From positions 1,488,001 to 1,552,000 of the forward strand of contig JASJZC010000001.1 in NCBI GenBank assembly GCA_037178855.1: a DNA stretch of 64,000 nt, written 5' to 3'. Each line of letters begins with the position of its first letter. Positions within the stretch are counted from its first letter, which is position 1. Made by a program: the position numbers and the translations under genes. Source of the stretch: Oscheius sp. JU75. Taxonomy: Eukaryota > Nematoda > Chromadorea > Rhabditida > Rhabditidae. Below, piece after piece: positions 1 to 12,308 of the stretch. The notes under the pieces are model-generated. The model had not been told where the DNA came from. It did no database searches and saw only the letters and a program-made list of their open reading frames with translations.

Positions 1-1804
1 CATTTTAGGCAAACCTCAGTAACAGGTTACGATAGAGCCTACGTTGCGTGACAGTGGGAGAGCAGTCTTCTCCAGACTCACAAATTGGTATGGACTTGCA
101 CAGAGCAGAACTCTTGTCTAGCCGTCTTCTTCCTGCAAGCTGTGATACTCCCAGTTCGGAGCCGGCGGACGTTGTCAGATCTCGGCTCGAAGGGTCATCT
201 CAACTATAGAGCGTTCATCAGACTTTCAATCCTGTGTTTTTCCCTCGTTCAAGTTTTAGGCAAAGATGAGAGACGGTATGAGTTTAATAATGTATGGCAT
301 CTACATCCTCTCCCTCCCTCCCCTACCAGTTTCTTACTCTTGGCTATGAGTCAAATCGGAAAAAACTGTTCAAGCCAAATGTCTCAGTCTCTCGGTCGCT
401 CCCTGGAAGTTGAACTGAACTTTGGAATGTAGAATGTATGTCAAGCTCATAACGTTCATCACTACTCTTCGGAAGGTAGGACTCACTCATTTTCCGATCA
501 CCGTTAGCCTCGCAATTGTACTCATGTTTTCGCCCTGGCTCTGTTCTAAAAAGGCGCTTGTTCCTCCCATAAAAAGAGAGACCACCGCGAAATAAACGTA
601 AAGTTCCATGACGTCTCTCGTCTAACTATAGCCTATGTTTATCCCGGCTCTCCCCAGCCCAAAAATGTACGATTCTTGGTTCGGACAAAGACTCATCCTC
701 GCCAAATACAGCACCGAAATCTTGACGAACACCTAGATTATAGCCTGTTCCACCCACCTTATACTCTTACCATGTGCCCATATCTTATCCTTAATCCAAT
801 TGTGGTCACGGGACTCAAATGCAATTGGCTTATCTGGACTTTAGAGTCTTTATCTTGTAATATCCCCTTCAATGTGGCGGAGAGAGAAAGAGAGATCGAA
901 GAGCCAGTAAATACTACATCTACGTAGCAGATTCGATTATGACACTTCGTTGAAAACAGGCCAGAGAACAGTAGCTCATAATGTTCTACCACGCACACAC
1001 AAAGAGACAGTGATTGTCTCTGATCCTTGTGACTCATTCGAGTCCCAAACGACCACCTACTTTGGGGCTTCAGTACTTGGGGCTTCCCCTCCCCCTCATT
1101 TTTTTCAAGATCATTTTTGCAAGCTGCTGCATTCCCAGAATATGACATCTATCCAGAGGAACAAATGAACCTGTCCGCCTTCTGTTTGACCAAATCCCCT
1201 AAATTTTGCATGAGTCTTGGGCACCTAATTAGACCCTTGTTGCGTTTTTCATTATCTCATCCTCCTATGACTCTCTTCCAATCTTTGGCTTTTAAATCCC
1301 CCACGACAGATCACAAATAGGGGCAATTGGACTCTTCCTGGCGATTACAGTTGCTTATCGTCTGTTCGGAAAAGGCCCGCCAAATGAAGAGAGACGTGGT
1401 TTCATCATTCAGAGTCATTCTGGGTCTTTTCCCCGAAAAAGATGCGGAGTTTGGTAGTTTTTTGACAGATTCACCGAATCTCTCATGTGATGGACAACTT
1501 GGGATACGTAAGAGGACAAACTTTTGAGTACTGTTGTCCGTGACAGACTCAGTTGTTTCTGGCTTCTATAAAACGTTTTGGGCCGCACACAGCCTAGAAC
1601 AGAGGTCCAAAGGGTCTAATGGAAATTATCTGTTCTCCTTCCTATATCCTATTATTTGTGAAGGCAAGCAATACTTTCACTACTTTTTCGTTGGTTTCAC
1701 ATCTGTTTATCACAAAGTTGACAGTTAGACACAGCTAGTCGCTCATCGATGGTACCACCATTTTCTAAACAGCGTAATATTGGGTAGTGTCCGTTCGTGT
1801 GGTG

Positions 1805-2052
1805 TGTATGTGTCTGTGTGTCTGTCGGAAGCCAATATTGCCAATTAGTAACACTTCAGTTTGGAAGATAGCTTCGTTGGGAGAACGCTGCTCCTGCCAC
1901 GGTAGCTCTACTGGAGTGAAACATGTAAACAGGCTGAAGAAAGTAAAAAGACCAGGACAGGTGGACAGAAGGGAATAGAAACCGACCATAGTTCAAAGCA
2001 ATGGGATTGTGAGGAGAACTGTCACTTGAACGTGATAGCTCTACTTGTATAT
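1805..2052 (+). repeat. Dispersed repeat family R1, copy 1 (diverged)
   Basis: It shares, in the same order, GAAGCCAATATTGCCAATTAGT, GGGAGAACGNTGCTNCTG, a GGTAGCTC block and GAAGGGAATAGAAACC with copies near 32.1, 32.6 and 53.3 kb. A TGTGTCTGTGTGTCTG run sits just before it, matching the CTGT tract in front of the 32-kb copies. This copy has lost the hairpin present in the 32-kb copies. Confidence 0.7.
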
Positions 2053-2214
2053 TCAGTTTAGGAACCCTGTAATTATGTGCAAAATTTAAATTGACTACTG
2101 ACATTACAATGTTTCTGTAGCAACTTTCAAAATGAATTTCAACTGTCCTGTAAAAATTTCTGGCAATCATCCCGGCTCCCAACTACCGTTTCCCTCCCCC
2201 CTCCTTTTGGACCC

Positions 2215-2760
2215 CCACCTTATCTAAGCCCTCAATTCTATCAGTTCAGCGAAAGTCTTATCATTCTAGGAGAGAGTCCTCTCGCTTTCGCCTCCTGTCT
2301 CTACTGTCTCTGTCCTCTTATCACCAGGAGACAATATGTTGACCCAGTTTCTCCCCAAACAAAGTACGCTCCGTCCCAGAACTGAATTCAGAGACGACTG
2401 TCTCTGCCACCTTTTGGCTCTGGAGCCCTAATCCCTATATCGAGATTGTACGGCTTTTGTTCTCCCCGAAAGCTTGGGGGGATGATAAGAATTGCGGACT
2501 CAGCAATTGGATCCCTCTTTCAGTTCCAGAGAGTCTATTTCCACTATTTAAACAGATAAGAGCCTTCCATTTTCCAGAATACATCATCACCTGACGCCCA
2601 TTTTTCCCCACTTCTAGTGCGTAAACATAAACATTGGCAGAAGCTGACAGTCACGTACGATTCGACTCTCTAACTGATAGCCCCGACTCACGTGGGCAGA
2701 CCTCAGGTAGTCGAGAGACTCACTTGTAACTGTCAGGGAAAAGTCTCTTATCATCTTTTT
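2215..2760. promoter_or_regulatory. Cluster of GATA-factor-type motifs
   Basis: TTATC or GATAA occurs about six times in some 550 bp (near 2220, 2258, 2315, 2482, 2553 and 2750). In nematodes TGATAA sites drive intestinal genes through ELT-2-type GATA factors. The three genes downstream encode secreted proteins, which would fit gut expression. The density is seen directly; the function is inference. Confidence 0.25.
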
Positions 2761-3500
2761 TCTCAGTATTGTTTCTACTCTATGACACACTTTACAGTGT
2801 CTCTGTCTCTCTGGCTTTGCAGTACCAGTCTTTGCCCTGCTAATGAGTCAAAGTACTCCAAAAGGCAAGGATTCAAAACTACGTCGAGGTTGCCTTTCTA
2901 CCGGTCTCTGCTCCCGTATCTCTCTACATCACTTCCCACTAACAATAAATTCCAGAAAAAAGCCGAGTAGCACCATCTCGAAAGTTCGTGTTTTCATGTT
3001 TGTCTAGTAGTGCTTGTAGCACTCCTCGTGACAGTTGGTGGTAATCTTTTCTCCTTCTGCTTTCGACACACAAATTCCACCCGTTCTGCTACTGTAGATA
3101 GTCTGAATCTGCTGAGTTTGGTCTTTTTTTTCGCGCGCTTCTGTATCTCTCTGGCCGATTGTAAATGTCACGAGGTGCGGAAGAAGATCTCCTCATGGGA
3201 GGCATTTCTAATCATTCTGACATCATGGACAGTGTGACAGAAAGACAGAGGCAAAAGAAAGACAGAGTTGCTACCCACTTGGCTCACTCTCAAATCTTTG
3301 CCCTTCTAGGGTTATTTTCTGCACAGAGGATCAATCCAAAGTGCAAGACTACGACATTAATCTCGCCCTCATCTCATTTTTTCCTCTTAAATGTAAATTC
3401 AACCATTTATATTCAGTTTGCAACCGCACTTTAGGTTGTCCTCTCACTACCGTACTCTCCTCTCTCTTTCTCCCTTCTAAAAGTCCCAATTTCCAGGCAG

Positions 3501-4124
3501 ATGCTTCGATTGGTAGTTGTCTCCTCCTTGCTTGTATGTATAGTCACCCCCTTCGATCCTCTTAACAGTCATGGAGGAATCTTCCGTCCTCTTCAGCTTT
3601 CCCAAAACGATGTGAGGCTTGTCAGCCGTCTCCACGCCACTGCCAACTATCACCAATTGTTTGATTTCATCACGGTGAGAATTTGGCCAGATATCGGATA
3701 TGAACAGCCGAATTTACAGGAACGATTACGCGTATTAAAGACAGTCACCCCGGAGGAAAAGAAGAGAATAGAACGATTCCTACTCAAGAATCGGCCACCT
3801 ACCGTTATGAAGGGCTTCTTGGATGAGGCTGATAGAAACTACGTGAGTTCAAAAGTCTCTCTTTGAGTCACTCTAGTGGGCGAGAGTACATTTCCGCTAC
3901 AGGGATTATCCTTATCGAAACTGAAAGAGAGGCATATGTACTCTGACCTTATTCCACTATTTCAGATTGCGGTCCTACATGCTCACGGCGACATCTCGGA
4001 ATCGATGAGCGTCGTGGAGAAGGCCATTCTGAGGTTACCGTCCACGGACAGACGGAAAGTCGTCGAGTACATCTGGAAGAGTCCGGAGCCCTATATGCTA
4101 GAACATTTCGGATTGGAGCCGTGA
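3501..4124 (+). CDS. Secreted protein of unknown function
   Basis: Two exons, 3501-3842 and 3966-4124, joined in frame, give 166 residues. Residues 1 to about 20 are a signal peptide (MLRLVVVSSLLVCIV). The mature part is probably helical and charged, with no cysteine framework and no family I recognise. The ATG lies 4 nt after TTCCAG with no upstream exon, so it may receive a spliced leader. The intron is 123 bp with GTGAGT and TTTCAG ends. An AATAAA lies at about 4241. It is the first of three adjacent plus-strand genes for small secreted proteins. Confidence 0.75.
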
Positions 4125-4513
4125 TCTGTTACTATCTCTCTCACACTATCAAGAAATCTCTCAGCTGTTGATCTCGTTGTACACAGAAATAGTATATATA
4201 CAGTACTATTACCTCGATACATAGTATATATACAGAACATAATAAAAAGCCAACAGGAGCTCGAACGGAGACTATGTCCACCCGATATCACAGTATCTGC
4301 CACTGTCAGAGAGATAGCGATACAGAAAGACAGAGACAGGGAGATAGAGAGAGATAGAGAGACAGAGAGACAGAGTGACAGGGGGACGGTCTCTGTTTCT
4401 GTCCTTGTTCACTTCACGAGGGAGACTATACTATGCTTTGCAGGACTGTCTGACCCCGGCTGGTTAAACAGCGAAAATACATATAAAGCCAACTGGACGA
4501 AAACCCATTGAAA

Positions 4514-4832
4514 ATGAACTCGTTACTACTTCTTCTCCCGCTCCTAGCAGTGCTTTCTGCCTCTACCGGCCAGTTGAATTCCACTACTGCTCGCCCTTAC
4601 AGATTGGTAACCCGGATCATTCCTTATGTTAAAAGAAATTATTACACTTTTCCTGGTACAGAAGAGAAGAGAATTTCGTGCCTTATGAGCTGCAAAATGA
4701 TTGTTTGTTCTCTTTGAGTAATATTAACTGTTGCTGTTTTAGGATTGTCGAGATGGTAGGTACGAAGAGATGGATTCAAAGAAAATCTGCCGATGTAATG
4801 ATTGCCGAGAATACAAGCCACCATTTCAATAA
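4514..4832 (+). CDS. Small secreted cysteine peptide precursor
   Basis: Two exons, 4514-4606 and 4743-4832, encode a precursor of 60 residues. Residues 1 to about 21 form a leucine-rich signal peptide. A short spacer follows, then an acidic/basic tail beginning DCRDGRYEEMDSKK with four cysteines (pattern C-x(13)-C-x-C-x(2)-C). It could be an effector, antimicrobial or signalling peptide; I do not recognise the family. The second exon is open in only one frame and is too short for standard ORF lists. The stop codon TAA is part of the poly(A) signal AATAAA (4829-4834), so the 3' UTR must be very short. Confidence 0.65.
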
Positions 4833-4995
4833 AGTTTGAATCTAATGACAGTGACAGTTACCATTTCTCGAATGCCGTCAATTCCGTTCAAAACTTCCTT
4901 AAACTTCTCGCAAACATCTTGATCAAACAATCTCTTTGGTTGTTTCTCTGCCCCCGTCCGGCATTCCATTTGAACCCCTACGCAGCTGAGCAGAG

Positions 4996-5003
4996 TATAA
5001 ATA
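4996..5003 (+). promoter_or_regulatory. TATA box of the DOMON gene
   Basis: TATAAATA lies 27-34 bp upstream of the ATG at 5030. The start site would then be close to the ATG, so the leader would be very short. Confidence 0.45.
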
Positions 5004-5029
5004 CCCACCGACAGACTCTTTGCTCCGCA

Positions 5030-5713
5030 ATGTCACTTATTCTTTTCCTCGTTTTGGCAGCTTCCGTTGCCGGGCAGTGTTCCTACAAGAAGGGAGACTT
5101 GACTGCTACTTGGTCTGTCGGTTCTGATGGCCTTCTGTCTGTCAACTTCGCGAACAACAATATCACCAATAATCAGTGGACGGCCATGGGTTTCGGACCG
5201 AACATGGTAAGCTTCGGAGACAGAGAGGCAGAGAGACAGAGGACAGTGAAGCAGAGATATAGAGAGAGAGACAGAGAAATTCTCAGAACGATCTGGAAGT
5301 CGTCGTCTTCGAAGTCCGAAACAATCGACCCTCTTCGTTCAACGGCTACACCACAGGCTATGCTCCCCCTATGATGACTGCCAACTCTGCCGTTCAGGTT
5401 CAGAGTCTTGCTCTTAACGGTAAGAGTCTACGACAATACCATTGTCACTGCCTCTGTCTCTAGCAGGGAACCAGTAGCTTTTAGGCAAGAAACTCTCAAC
5501 CCGATTCACTCGTCCTCTCCGCGGCGGAGGACAGCGTAACAGGGATCTGAGTCAGTGCATGAGCTGGAAGGTGAGCTGTTTTCACCCTCCTCTTCTATAG
5601 GTAACTTTTAGTTCGTGGCCGGAGGAGACCTGGTGAATGGACAAATACAGAAGCACAATCGTGGCGTGGATGCCATGATGGTGTGTCCGACACAGTGTAC
5701 GATGCAAGGTTGA
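5030..5713 (+). CDS. Secreted DOMON-domain protein
   Basis: Four exons (5030-5206, 5287-5419, 5485-5570, 5612-5713) join in frame to 165 residues. Residues 1-15 are a signal peptide ending VAG, followed by QCSYKKGDLTATWSV. The next about 130 residues have the look of a DOMON beta-sandwich: a strand with W at the start, the motif WTAMGFGPNM, then NDLEVVVFEV. DOMON domains bind haem or sugars; which ligand applies here is not visible. Late cysteines (SQCMSW, MVCPTQCTM) could pair with Cys17. Introns are 41-80 bp, and one is a pure CAGAGA-type tract. An AATAAA lies about 20 bp after the stop. Confidence 0.75.
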
Positions 5714-7259
5714 GAACTGTTTGATAGTTGAAAATAAACATCCCGGTTCTGTCCACTGGAAGTTCCTGTATCTCTGTTTCTTTGTCGCTATGACCTATCT
5801 CATACCCGTGTTAGGGTTCCGACAGCCTCCAAAAATGACTTATTCATTTGGCGACTCTCCAAAGCAATTCTCTCATCAGATGGATCATGTCTATAAGGCC
5901 GTTCATAGAGACGAGAACAGCTGTACTCTCTCGCATAATAGTCTACCAACTTTGCCCTTGTTCCCATTGAATTGAAGCACATTTCATTATTTGGTCAATT
6001 GTCTGTCTCCCTCATCCTGTCCCTTTCATCCTATGCTTACAAAACTTTCTCTGTTTCCAGTCGGTTCCCGCAGTCTCCAGACCTTTGACTCATCTCCTCA
6101 TGGTCGTGTGTCTCATCCTCACCTTTCATCAGTATTGACCTTTTCCTCAGAGAGCCATGCCAGATGATTGGTAGTTTCTCTAGCTCTCTGTCACCTTGTC
6201 TCAGAGCCTCACTGACTCTCTGTTCCTCTGTCTCTCTGTCTCTCTATCTGCCTCTATCCAGTTCCTCCTCATCCTCTCCGAGTCTCTGTCCAAGAAATCT
6301 TCTCCTCGCAGCTGGTCGCCTCGCCCAGACTGAAAAAATTAGTCAGCCAGCTGATCTCTACCATCAGCCCACGCGTGATGTCTTTTTCTAGACCTAGGCG
6401 GAGTCTGGAAATTTTTAGGTGCCAGTCGGCGTCAGCTTCCTTTTCATAAATAGTCTGTCTATCATCTGCGGATGGTTATTTTTGAAATCCATATCATACC
6501 CACAAGACTGAACCAACTGAAGTGTCTCTTTAATATAAACCCCCTTATTCTTATCTGTCAGCCTGTCTCTGTCTCTCCCTCTTTCTGTCTCTACTTGACC
6601 ACCAAAGCAGTGCCGAATTTCTCATGATATTTCAAAATATCATATGTCTGTTTATTATTATGTGATCGCTGCCGTTTTTTTGGTCTGTCTTGGCCATTTT
6701 TATATTTTTTCCTGGTCTTGCTAGAGACTTCTATTGTTCTTGGCACTTTAGTACCATTTTGGCTTGTCCAGAAATACAGTAAAATAATTGTAGTCAGCCA
6801 GAGTCACAAATTAACTTTGTAGAGATTTAGTTAGTTCCTCTGTTTTCCCACAATACATTATTCTTCTCTGGAACTTCTTTTATATTTCAACAGAATCGTC
6901 TCTCATGCTATCCAGTTTTGCAAAGATACCGTTTGACCCCATTCATCAATGAAACATTCTGAGTCAGAGACAGGTCATTTTCGAATCTTTGTAGGGATAT
7001 ACAATGGGAGTGTGAAGAAATGTTTTACACGCATTAGAAAAGTTGAATGTTCTCTCTCTGAACCACTTTTGAGCGATTCATGTGATGGACTTTCTTATTT
7101 CCCTATCTGTTACTCTGTGCTAATCACCAGACTGTCGAGGCTTCAATGGGTTTTCCTTTTTCCTTCCACATGACGATTGAGGGACACCTGCACCATTTGG
7201 CCACTTTCTTGCCTCCTCCTCACATGTTTGTCTTTTCCAGTATCCCATCTTTTCAGACT
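5714..7259. other. Intergenic, no gene seen
   Basis: This 1.5-kb stretch has only short unconvincing frames. It is rich in CTCTGTCTCTCTG runs (about 6200-6300 and 6560-6600), with AT-rich sequence in between. Confidence 0.5.
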
Positions 7260-8075
7260 ATGGTCTCCCCGGATGGCCTCGCCGATGCCTTGAAGAAGTT
7301 GAGCCTCGACGAGCAGAATAGAAGTCTGGACGTGCCGAGAACTGTTCTGACTGATCCCAACGGAAATCCGGCCGGTACTGGACAGGAGGATTACTATAAG
7401 AGATTCGACTGCTCGTCTTCGGAGGAAGATCCAATTGAATTGGAGGAGCGACTCAAAGGACAGCGGTTCCTAGAGCAGGAAGAGAAGAAAAGTCGCTTCA
7501 GCATCACCAAGGTCGACGGAGAGGAAGAGTTTGAGGGCCCCGATGCTGAATACTGGGCATGGAGAGGAGCTCGCCGGCCCAGTATGATGGAACTTCGGGT
7601 CGAGAAAGCCAACAGGACCTGGAACAAGATGGAGGGAGGTGATGGAAAGCGTTCGAGAAGGGTCACCTTCTCTGGAGAGACTGAGAAGGAGGAGGAGGAG
7701 GTTCCTCAGTTCAGGGTGAGTCTATGGGTTGCTAAACAGCACTAAAGAAATTATAGCCTCGTCTCAGTTCTGTCTCTATCCCTAGGGATCGTCATCGTAG
7801 ACTGGCTGACTTCTGTCGTCGCTCCAAGGAGAACAATGCTTCTGGACATGAGGAAGAGAATCAGGCTGCTGCTAGATTCAAGGTAGGGAAAAAAAGAGAG
7901 ACAGAGAGGTAGAGGAGCTGAGGGAAAGAGAGAGACAGAGAGATAGAGAGACGATTCCTCGGAAGATACTGACCACCTGTAGATCCAGGATGTGTACTTC
8001 AGCTCCAGCAGCTCTGACGAGCCTGAGAGCGGGGGAGAGGAGCAAGTTCCTTGTACCAGCAGCAGGACTTTTTAG
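7260..8075 (+). CDS. Acidic protein with RVxF-type PP1-docking motif
   Basis: Exons 7260-7715, 7786-7882 and 7983-8075 encode about 214 residues, hydrophilic and charged throughout. GKRSRRVTFSGE near residue 135 fits the RVxF motif that docks partners on protein phosphatase 1, and an acidic run follows. The last exon is Ser/Glu-rich (SSSSSDEPESGGEE). It resembles phosphatase-1 inhibitors in composition, but the inhibitor-2 signatures are absent, so I do not assign a family. Oddity: exon 1 ends in phase 0, while the coding-looking frame of exons 2-3 needs one base less; canonical splicing would end the protein a few residues later at GSSS-stop. Either splicing is non-canonical, an indel is present, or a short form is made. 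The ATG follows TTTCAGACT, a likely trans-splice site. Confidence 0.6.
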
Positions 8076-8711
8076 TCTTTCTGGCCTTTCGCACTGTCAC
8101 TGTCAGCCCTACTGTACTTTCCCACCCCTAACGAGAACGGATCTCTTCAGATTCTGACAAACAATTCTGATCTTTTGTATTTTCCATATTCGAATCAGTC
8201 TTTCTTCTCTCGATAGATGACAGCCTTGTACAAATTACTTGTACCGTAAATTTGACTATAGCTAAATAAATCTGCAAAAAAGGAACAATAGTCAGTTCAG
8301 GCACTGTCACCGTCAGACACAGATAGACAAAAAGACAGAGAACCCCTGGAAAATCTAGGGTCCCTCACAATTTCCATAGATCTCACAGCCACCTTCCATT
8401 GTCTAGTTTGTCCCCCATTCCTTGACGGAGCGGCAGTTCTCTCTTTAATTACAGCCAAGTATGAATGGACGTGGGGCGCCGTTCTGTCCCCATATATACC
8501 TGGTCATTCAGAGCGCCACATGCTCTTTGGGCATTGGAAGAGCACGCTGCGAGGCACAGGATACATAAAGACAGGGGACACACAGAATTTTGGCAAACTA
8601 GCAAGGACCAGTCTTCGCTGGATAGTTTGTACTCGTCCAGATGATCCAGTCCCTGAAAGTTCACAAAAGAAGACAAACATAAATTTGCCTCTTAAAGTTC
8701 TGTCCATCTCT

Positions 8712-9086
8712 GTCCGAAGAAGAATTTTAGCGCAGATTCAGAGCACAATCAGTCTTCCCTAAACGGCCCCGAGGGTTCCCAAAGAGCTATACCAAATACC
8801 GCTGTGGATTCAGTGGAACGCCCTCAGAGCCAGGAAGACCGAGCCCGGACAAACCATCTTCCGTAACCTCTCGCGTTTTGCCATGGTGAAGAGCCTGCGA
8901 TCTGGACAGCTAGCTCGTGAATCCGCCACTTACCAGCAGTCATCGAAAGATGGAGTCCGGGCTCGGTCTTCCTAGCTCTGAGGGAGTTCCACTGAATCCA
9001 CAGCGGTGTTTGGTATAATTCTTTGGGAACCCTCGGGGCAGTAAAGGAAGACTGATTGTACTCTGAACCTGCGATCTTCTTCAGAC
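8712..9086. repeat. Long inverted repeat, arms of about 135 bp
   Basis: The left arm, 8712-8850, and the right arm, 8955-9086, are reverse complements at roughly 85% by eye, around a 104-bp unique spacer. Shared blocks include CACAATCAGTCTTCC, CCCCGAGGGTTCCCAAAGA, CGCTGTGGATTCAGTGGAAC and GGAAGACCGAGCCCGGAC. If transcribed it would fold into a hairpin of more than 130 bp. Confidence 0.85.
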
Positions 9087-12000
9087 AGAGGCGAACAGCA
9101 GTAGAGACACTTTGACAGGCAGATTGCCTGCGCCCAAAGGCAAAGATGGACAGAAGTAGAGACACGAGACACGTGAAGTCAGTCAGAACATCTGAGGAGA
9201 CCGTAGCTGTGCAAATGTCGACTCCTGCTACTACTGTGATATCACCTTTCATGGCTGCAGGCGTAAAAGTCCTGGATGCTTTGGTTTTCTCGTCATAGTT
9301 CTAGTTTCTTGCTAGTTTGGGCAAATTTTGTGCATTCCCTGTCTCCCTCCCTGTCCCCCTGTCCTCTGCAACCTCGTCAGTTTTTGCTCCCCCACGTTCT
9401 TTTTCTTCCACTTTTTGCTACGGTTCCAGTTCCCGCTCCTATTCTCTTCCTGCCACTTTGCCACCCAGTCTCTCCCCCTGCTCGCAGGTAATCCAACCCT
9501 GTTCTCTCTCCTCAGTCCCCTGTTGACTTTTCTCTGCCTTCTCCGCCCGTCCCAAACTTTTGCGAGCGTGAATGCGCATTCTTGTGTTTGCCTTCTTGTT
9601 GAGTCGGTGAACAGCGGCCGGGCAAACAGTCGTCTACACATACTGTCCAATCTCTAAACGTGTGTGTGCATACAGGAAAATTATCCAGCGCGCGTGAATG
9701 CATCGAGGCAAAAACAAACGGTCCTTGAAGAGGTGGCTGCAAGGAAAGTAAGACAGAGAGGCTTAGTTATCTGAGCAGTTTTCTACTCCCCCGTGATATC
9801 TTGGGCCATTCCATAGTAACCATACATAGTACATGGGGAAGCTTCGAAATCGTATTTTGCTGTTGCAACTCTTTCATCAAAAGGTGGTACTACAGTTCAC
9901 AATAAGAGTTCAGATCAGAAATGACAGATTGAAGACCGACAGGTGGGAGATTAAAACAGTCGGTACTACAGTAGTAATGAATCTGCGAAGAGCTGTCGGA
10001 ATCTAGTCATTGTCTTGTTCACTTACGATACAATCAAAGCAGAGAGACATTTACCAAGTAGTCTATGTGTCTGTCTATGCGGTCGCTATTTCGATTTTGT
10101 TCTGTTCAGATATGTGTTCTTTTTCTTTTTCTCCTTCGATCGTCATAACCATGTAAACTTTAGTTGTCGGTCTCGGATTGTTGTTGCGCTCTGGTGCGAT
10201 CAAAAATCTCTCGTATAGCACGGTATGCCAGAGGATTTACTAATAAAAACTACGTTTTTCAGCGAGCATCAAAGAGAGAAGAATCTGGACAAGTTCAGGT
10301 TCAGATTGGTGAATTCCAAGAATGAGATGGTACGGGTGAGACCTGAAATCTGTCAGATGGGTTCTGTCTCTCTGTCTCTATTTTCTGTCTCTTTGCTCCC
10401 CAGTACGAGTGAGTCCTGAAATCTTTCTCTCTTCCCTCGAATTCCTTCGTCCCTCGATCCCCTCTTTCTTTCCGCCCTCATCATGCGACATATAGCTCCG
10501 TTTAGAGAGACACACAACATGTGCCCAAGAGGGCGACGGGTAGTCATGACAACCCGGAAATCCGCCATCTAATCCGCCAGAGAGGCTTGTAGAATCCCCT
10601 CCTTAAAACATTGTAAACAGCCACTCATTCCAGAGAGTGACAAAGAGAGAGTACAACTCTCAGAAAAAGAACCGGCCTCGTACAAAAACAAGAAGAGACC
10701 ATGTGAGGAATGACCTTGGAGGTGTCTCTCTGTCTTTTTTGGTCCCCCTTTGAAAGAGTGAGTGGAACAGCTGACTGGTCAATGGGGCAGAAAAGGACCT
10801 TTGACTGAGTACACGTTACCCTCTCCCCTCTTGTCGGAAGTATACAGGCTCTGAAGAGTCATGCGCATCCCTGGTTTGTACTCCCAAATCCTCCCAACAG
10901 AATCGCTGAGCCGGATCTATCGGTGGGATAATCGTAAACAACTCGCAATCGCAAAAAGCGGAGATCTATCGCGGATGAGTCACGTAATTATCCCTCTGTA
11001 ATTACGGTATCGGGGGCAAAGTGGGACGAGAGAGGGAACGGAATTGGAACGTTTGAGAAGAGAGATAGAAACACAAAAAGCCAGAGCGACAGAAAGAGAG
11101 AGAGAGACAGAGAGCTAGGGAGACAGAGAAACCGAAGCGACACGCGGCCGAGGTATCACCCGCTCAAAAACCCCTCACCGCCGGCCCGCGTGGCCGAGTG
11201 CTTTGAGCATTCGTCTGATAAACGAACACTGCGAGCACGGCTTAGAAGATTCGCCACCTTCTGCGGTTCATCGTTCGCAGTTGTTTCTTCCTGCTATTTT
11301 TAGTTTTTTTTGTTGTGGAAGCTCGATTGTCTCTCAGTCTCCCAAAGTATAACCCCTAGTCGTCCAGAACAACCAACCGTGCCCTCGGCTGCCCTAACAA
11401 AGGGAGCGCCCAGCACGGCGCCCGAGAAAGTGCGTAGTGCGATTGAAAAATCGATTTGACTGACAGACAAGATTCATGTTCTTTTTTTCCAGATTTGAGT
11501 AAAGCAAATTCAGATTGTAAGAGAGAGGGAGAACGAGAGTGATATATATGTACATTCGGGGGAGGCTACCCGTCGCCATTTTAAAACACAACCATTCTTG
11601 GACAGAGAGAGGGGTATGGGATCACAGATACATGGACACGGTTTTCGTATGTATATATTATGGTATAGGGGATTTGGATTTGGAAAAATGCTCGGTCTGA
11701 GATCCAAAAAAGAGAGTAAAGCCCAGACTGAGGAGGTATGACGGGGGGTGCTTCTAGCGGTTGGTTGGGGTTAACTTGACTGAACTCAGCTGGTGCTCCA
11801 GAGTTGCAAGTGAGAGAGAGAGAGATAGGCAAGAGAGGGACAGACAGATCGTGGTGGAGTGTAGGTGTAGGTGTGTAGGTGCAGGCTCTGAAAACTGCTA
11901 GTTACTTTGGCCTCGAATCGACGTCTCTTTTATACATGCATGGTGAGTTTCTAGCGGACGGTGTGAACTTAAAATCTCTGTCTCTTTGTCTCTCAGTCTC

Positions 12001-12266
12001 TGTCTCTCTATCTCTCTATCCCCCTATGACGCGCTCCAGCATTACGATTCCCAATTCGTGTCGAGACCTCTTTAACAGTCCTTTATTCTACCGTGTTTAT
12101 GGGACAAAGGCTACTCTTAACATGGTCGTCGATACGCCGCTGTTTTGAACTGGAAACTCCAGTTTAGTAACAAAGTTTACTGTTAACGAGTTGGCGCGCA
12201 ATTTTGTCTTTCGGATTTACAGAAATTTTTCACATTCCTACAGCGCACCAACTCTAAACCTTGAGC

Positions 12267-12308
12267 ATCGATATGCAGCGGTTTTTTGAAGGTTGCTGCG
12301 TATCGATG
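12267..12308. repeat. Short hairpin
   Basis: CATCGATATGCAGC and GCTGCGTATCGATG are near-perfect reverse complements (13 of 14) around a 14-nt loop. No function is evident. Confidence 0.6.

Larger units (their letters stand above)
1..3490. other. Gene-free flank
   Basis: I see no convincing exon here on either strand; the open frames are short and lack domain-like composition. It holds one copy of a dispersed repeat (about 1805-2052), a group of GATA-type motifs (2215-2760), and pyrimidine-rich CTCTGT runs that recur in non-coding DNA across the window. It may contain the upstream control region of the secreted-protein gene that starts at 3501. Confidence 0.5.

Noticed and set aside
9276..9742. 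Overlapping plus- and minus-strand ORFs
   Set aside because: Low-complexity Ser/Pro/Leu or Arg-rich translations of CT-rich DNA, open in several frames at once.
11189..11275. tRNA-like sequence (GGCCGAGTGC... in the 11.2-kb region)
   Set aside because: An A-box-like stretch is present but there is no clear B box or acceptor stem; too weak to list as a feature.
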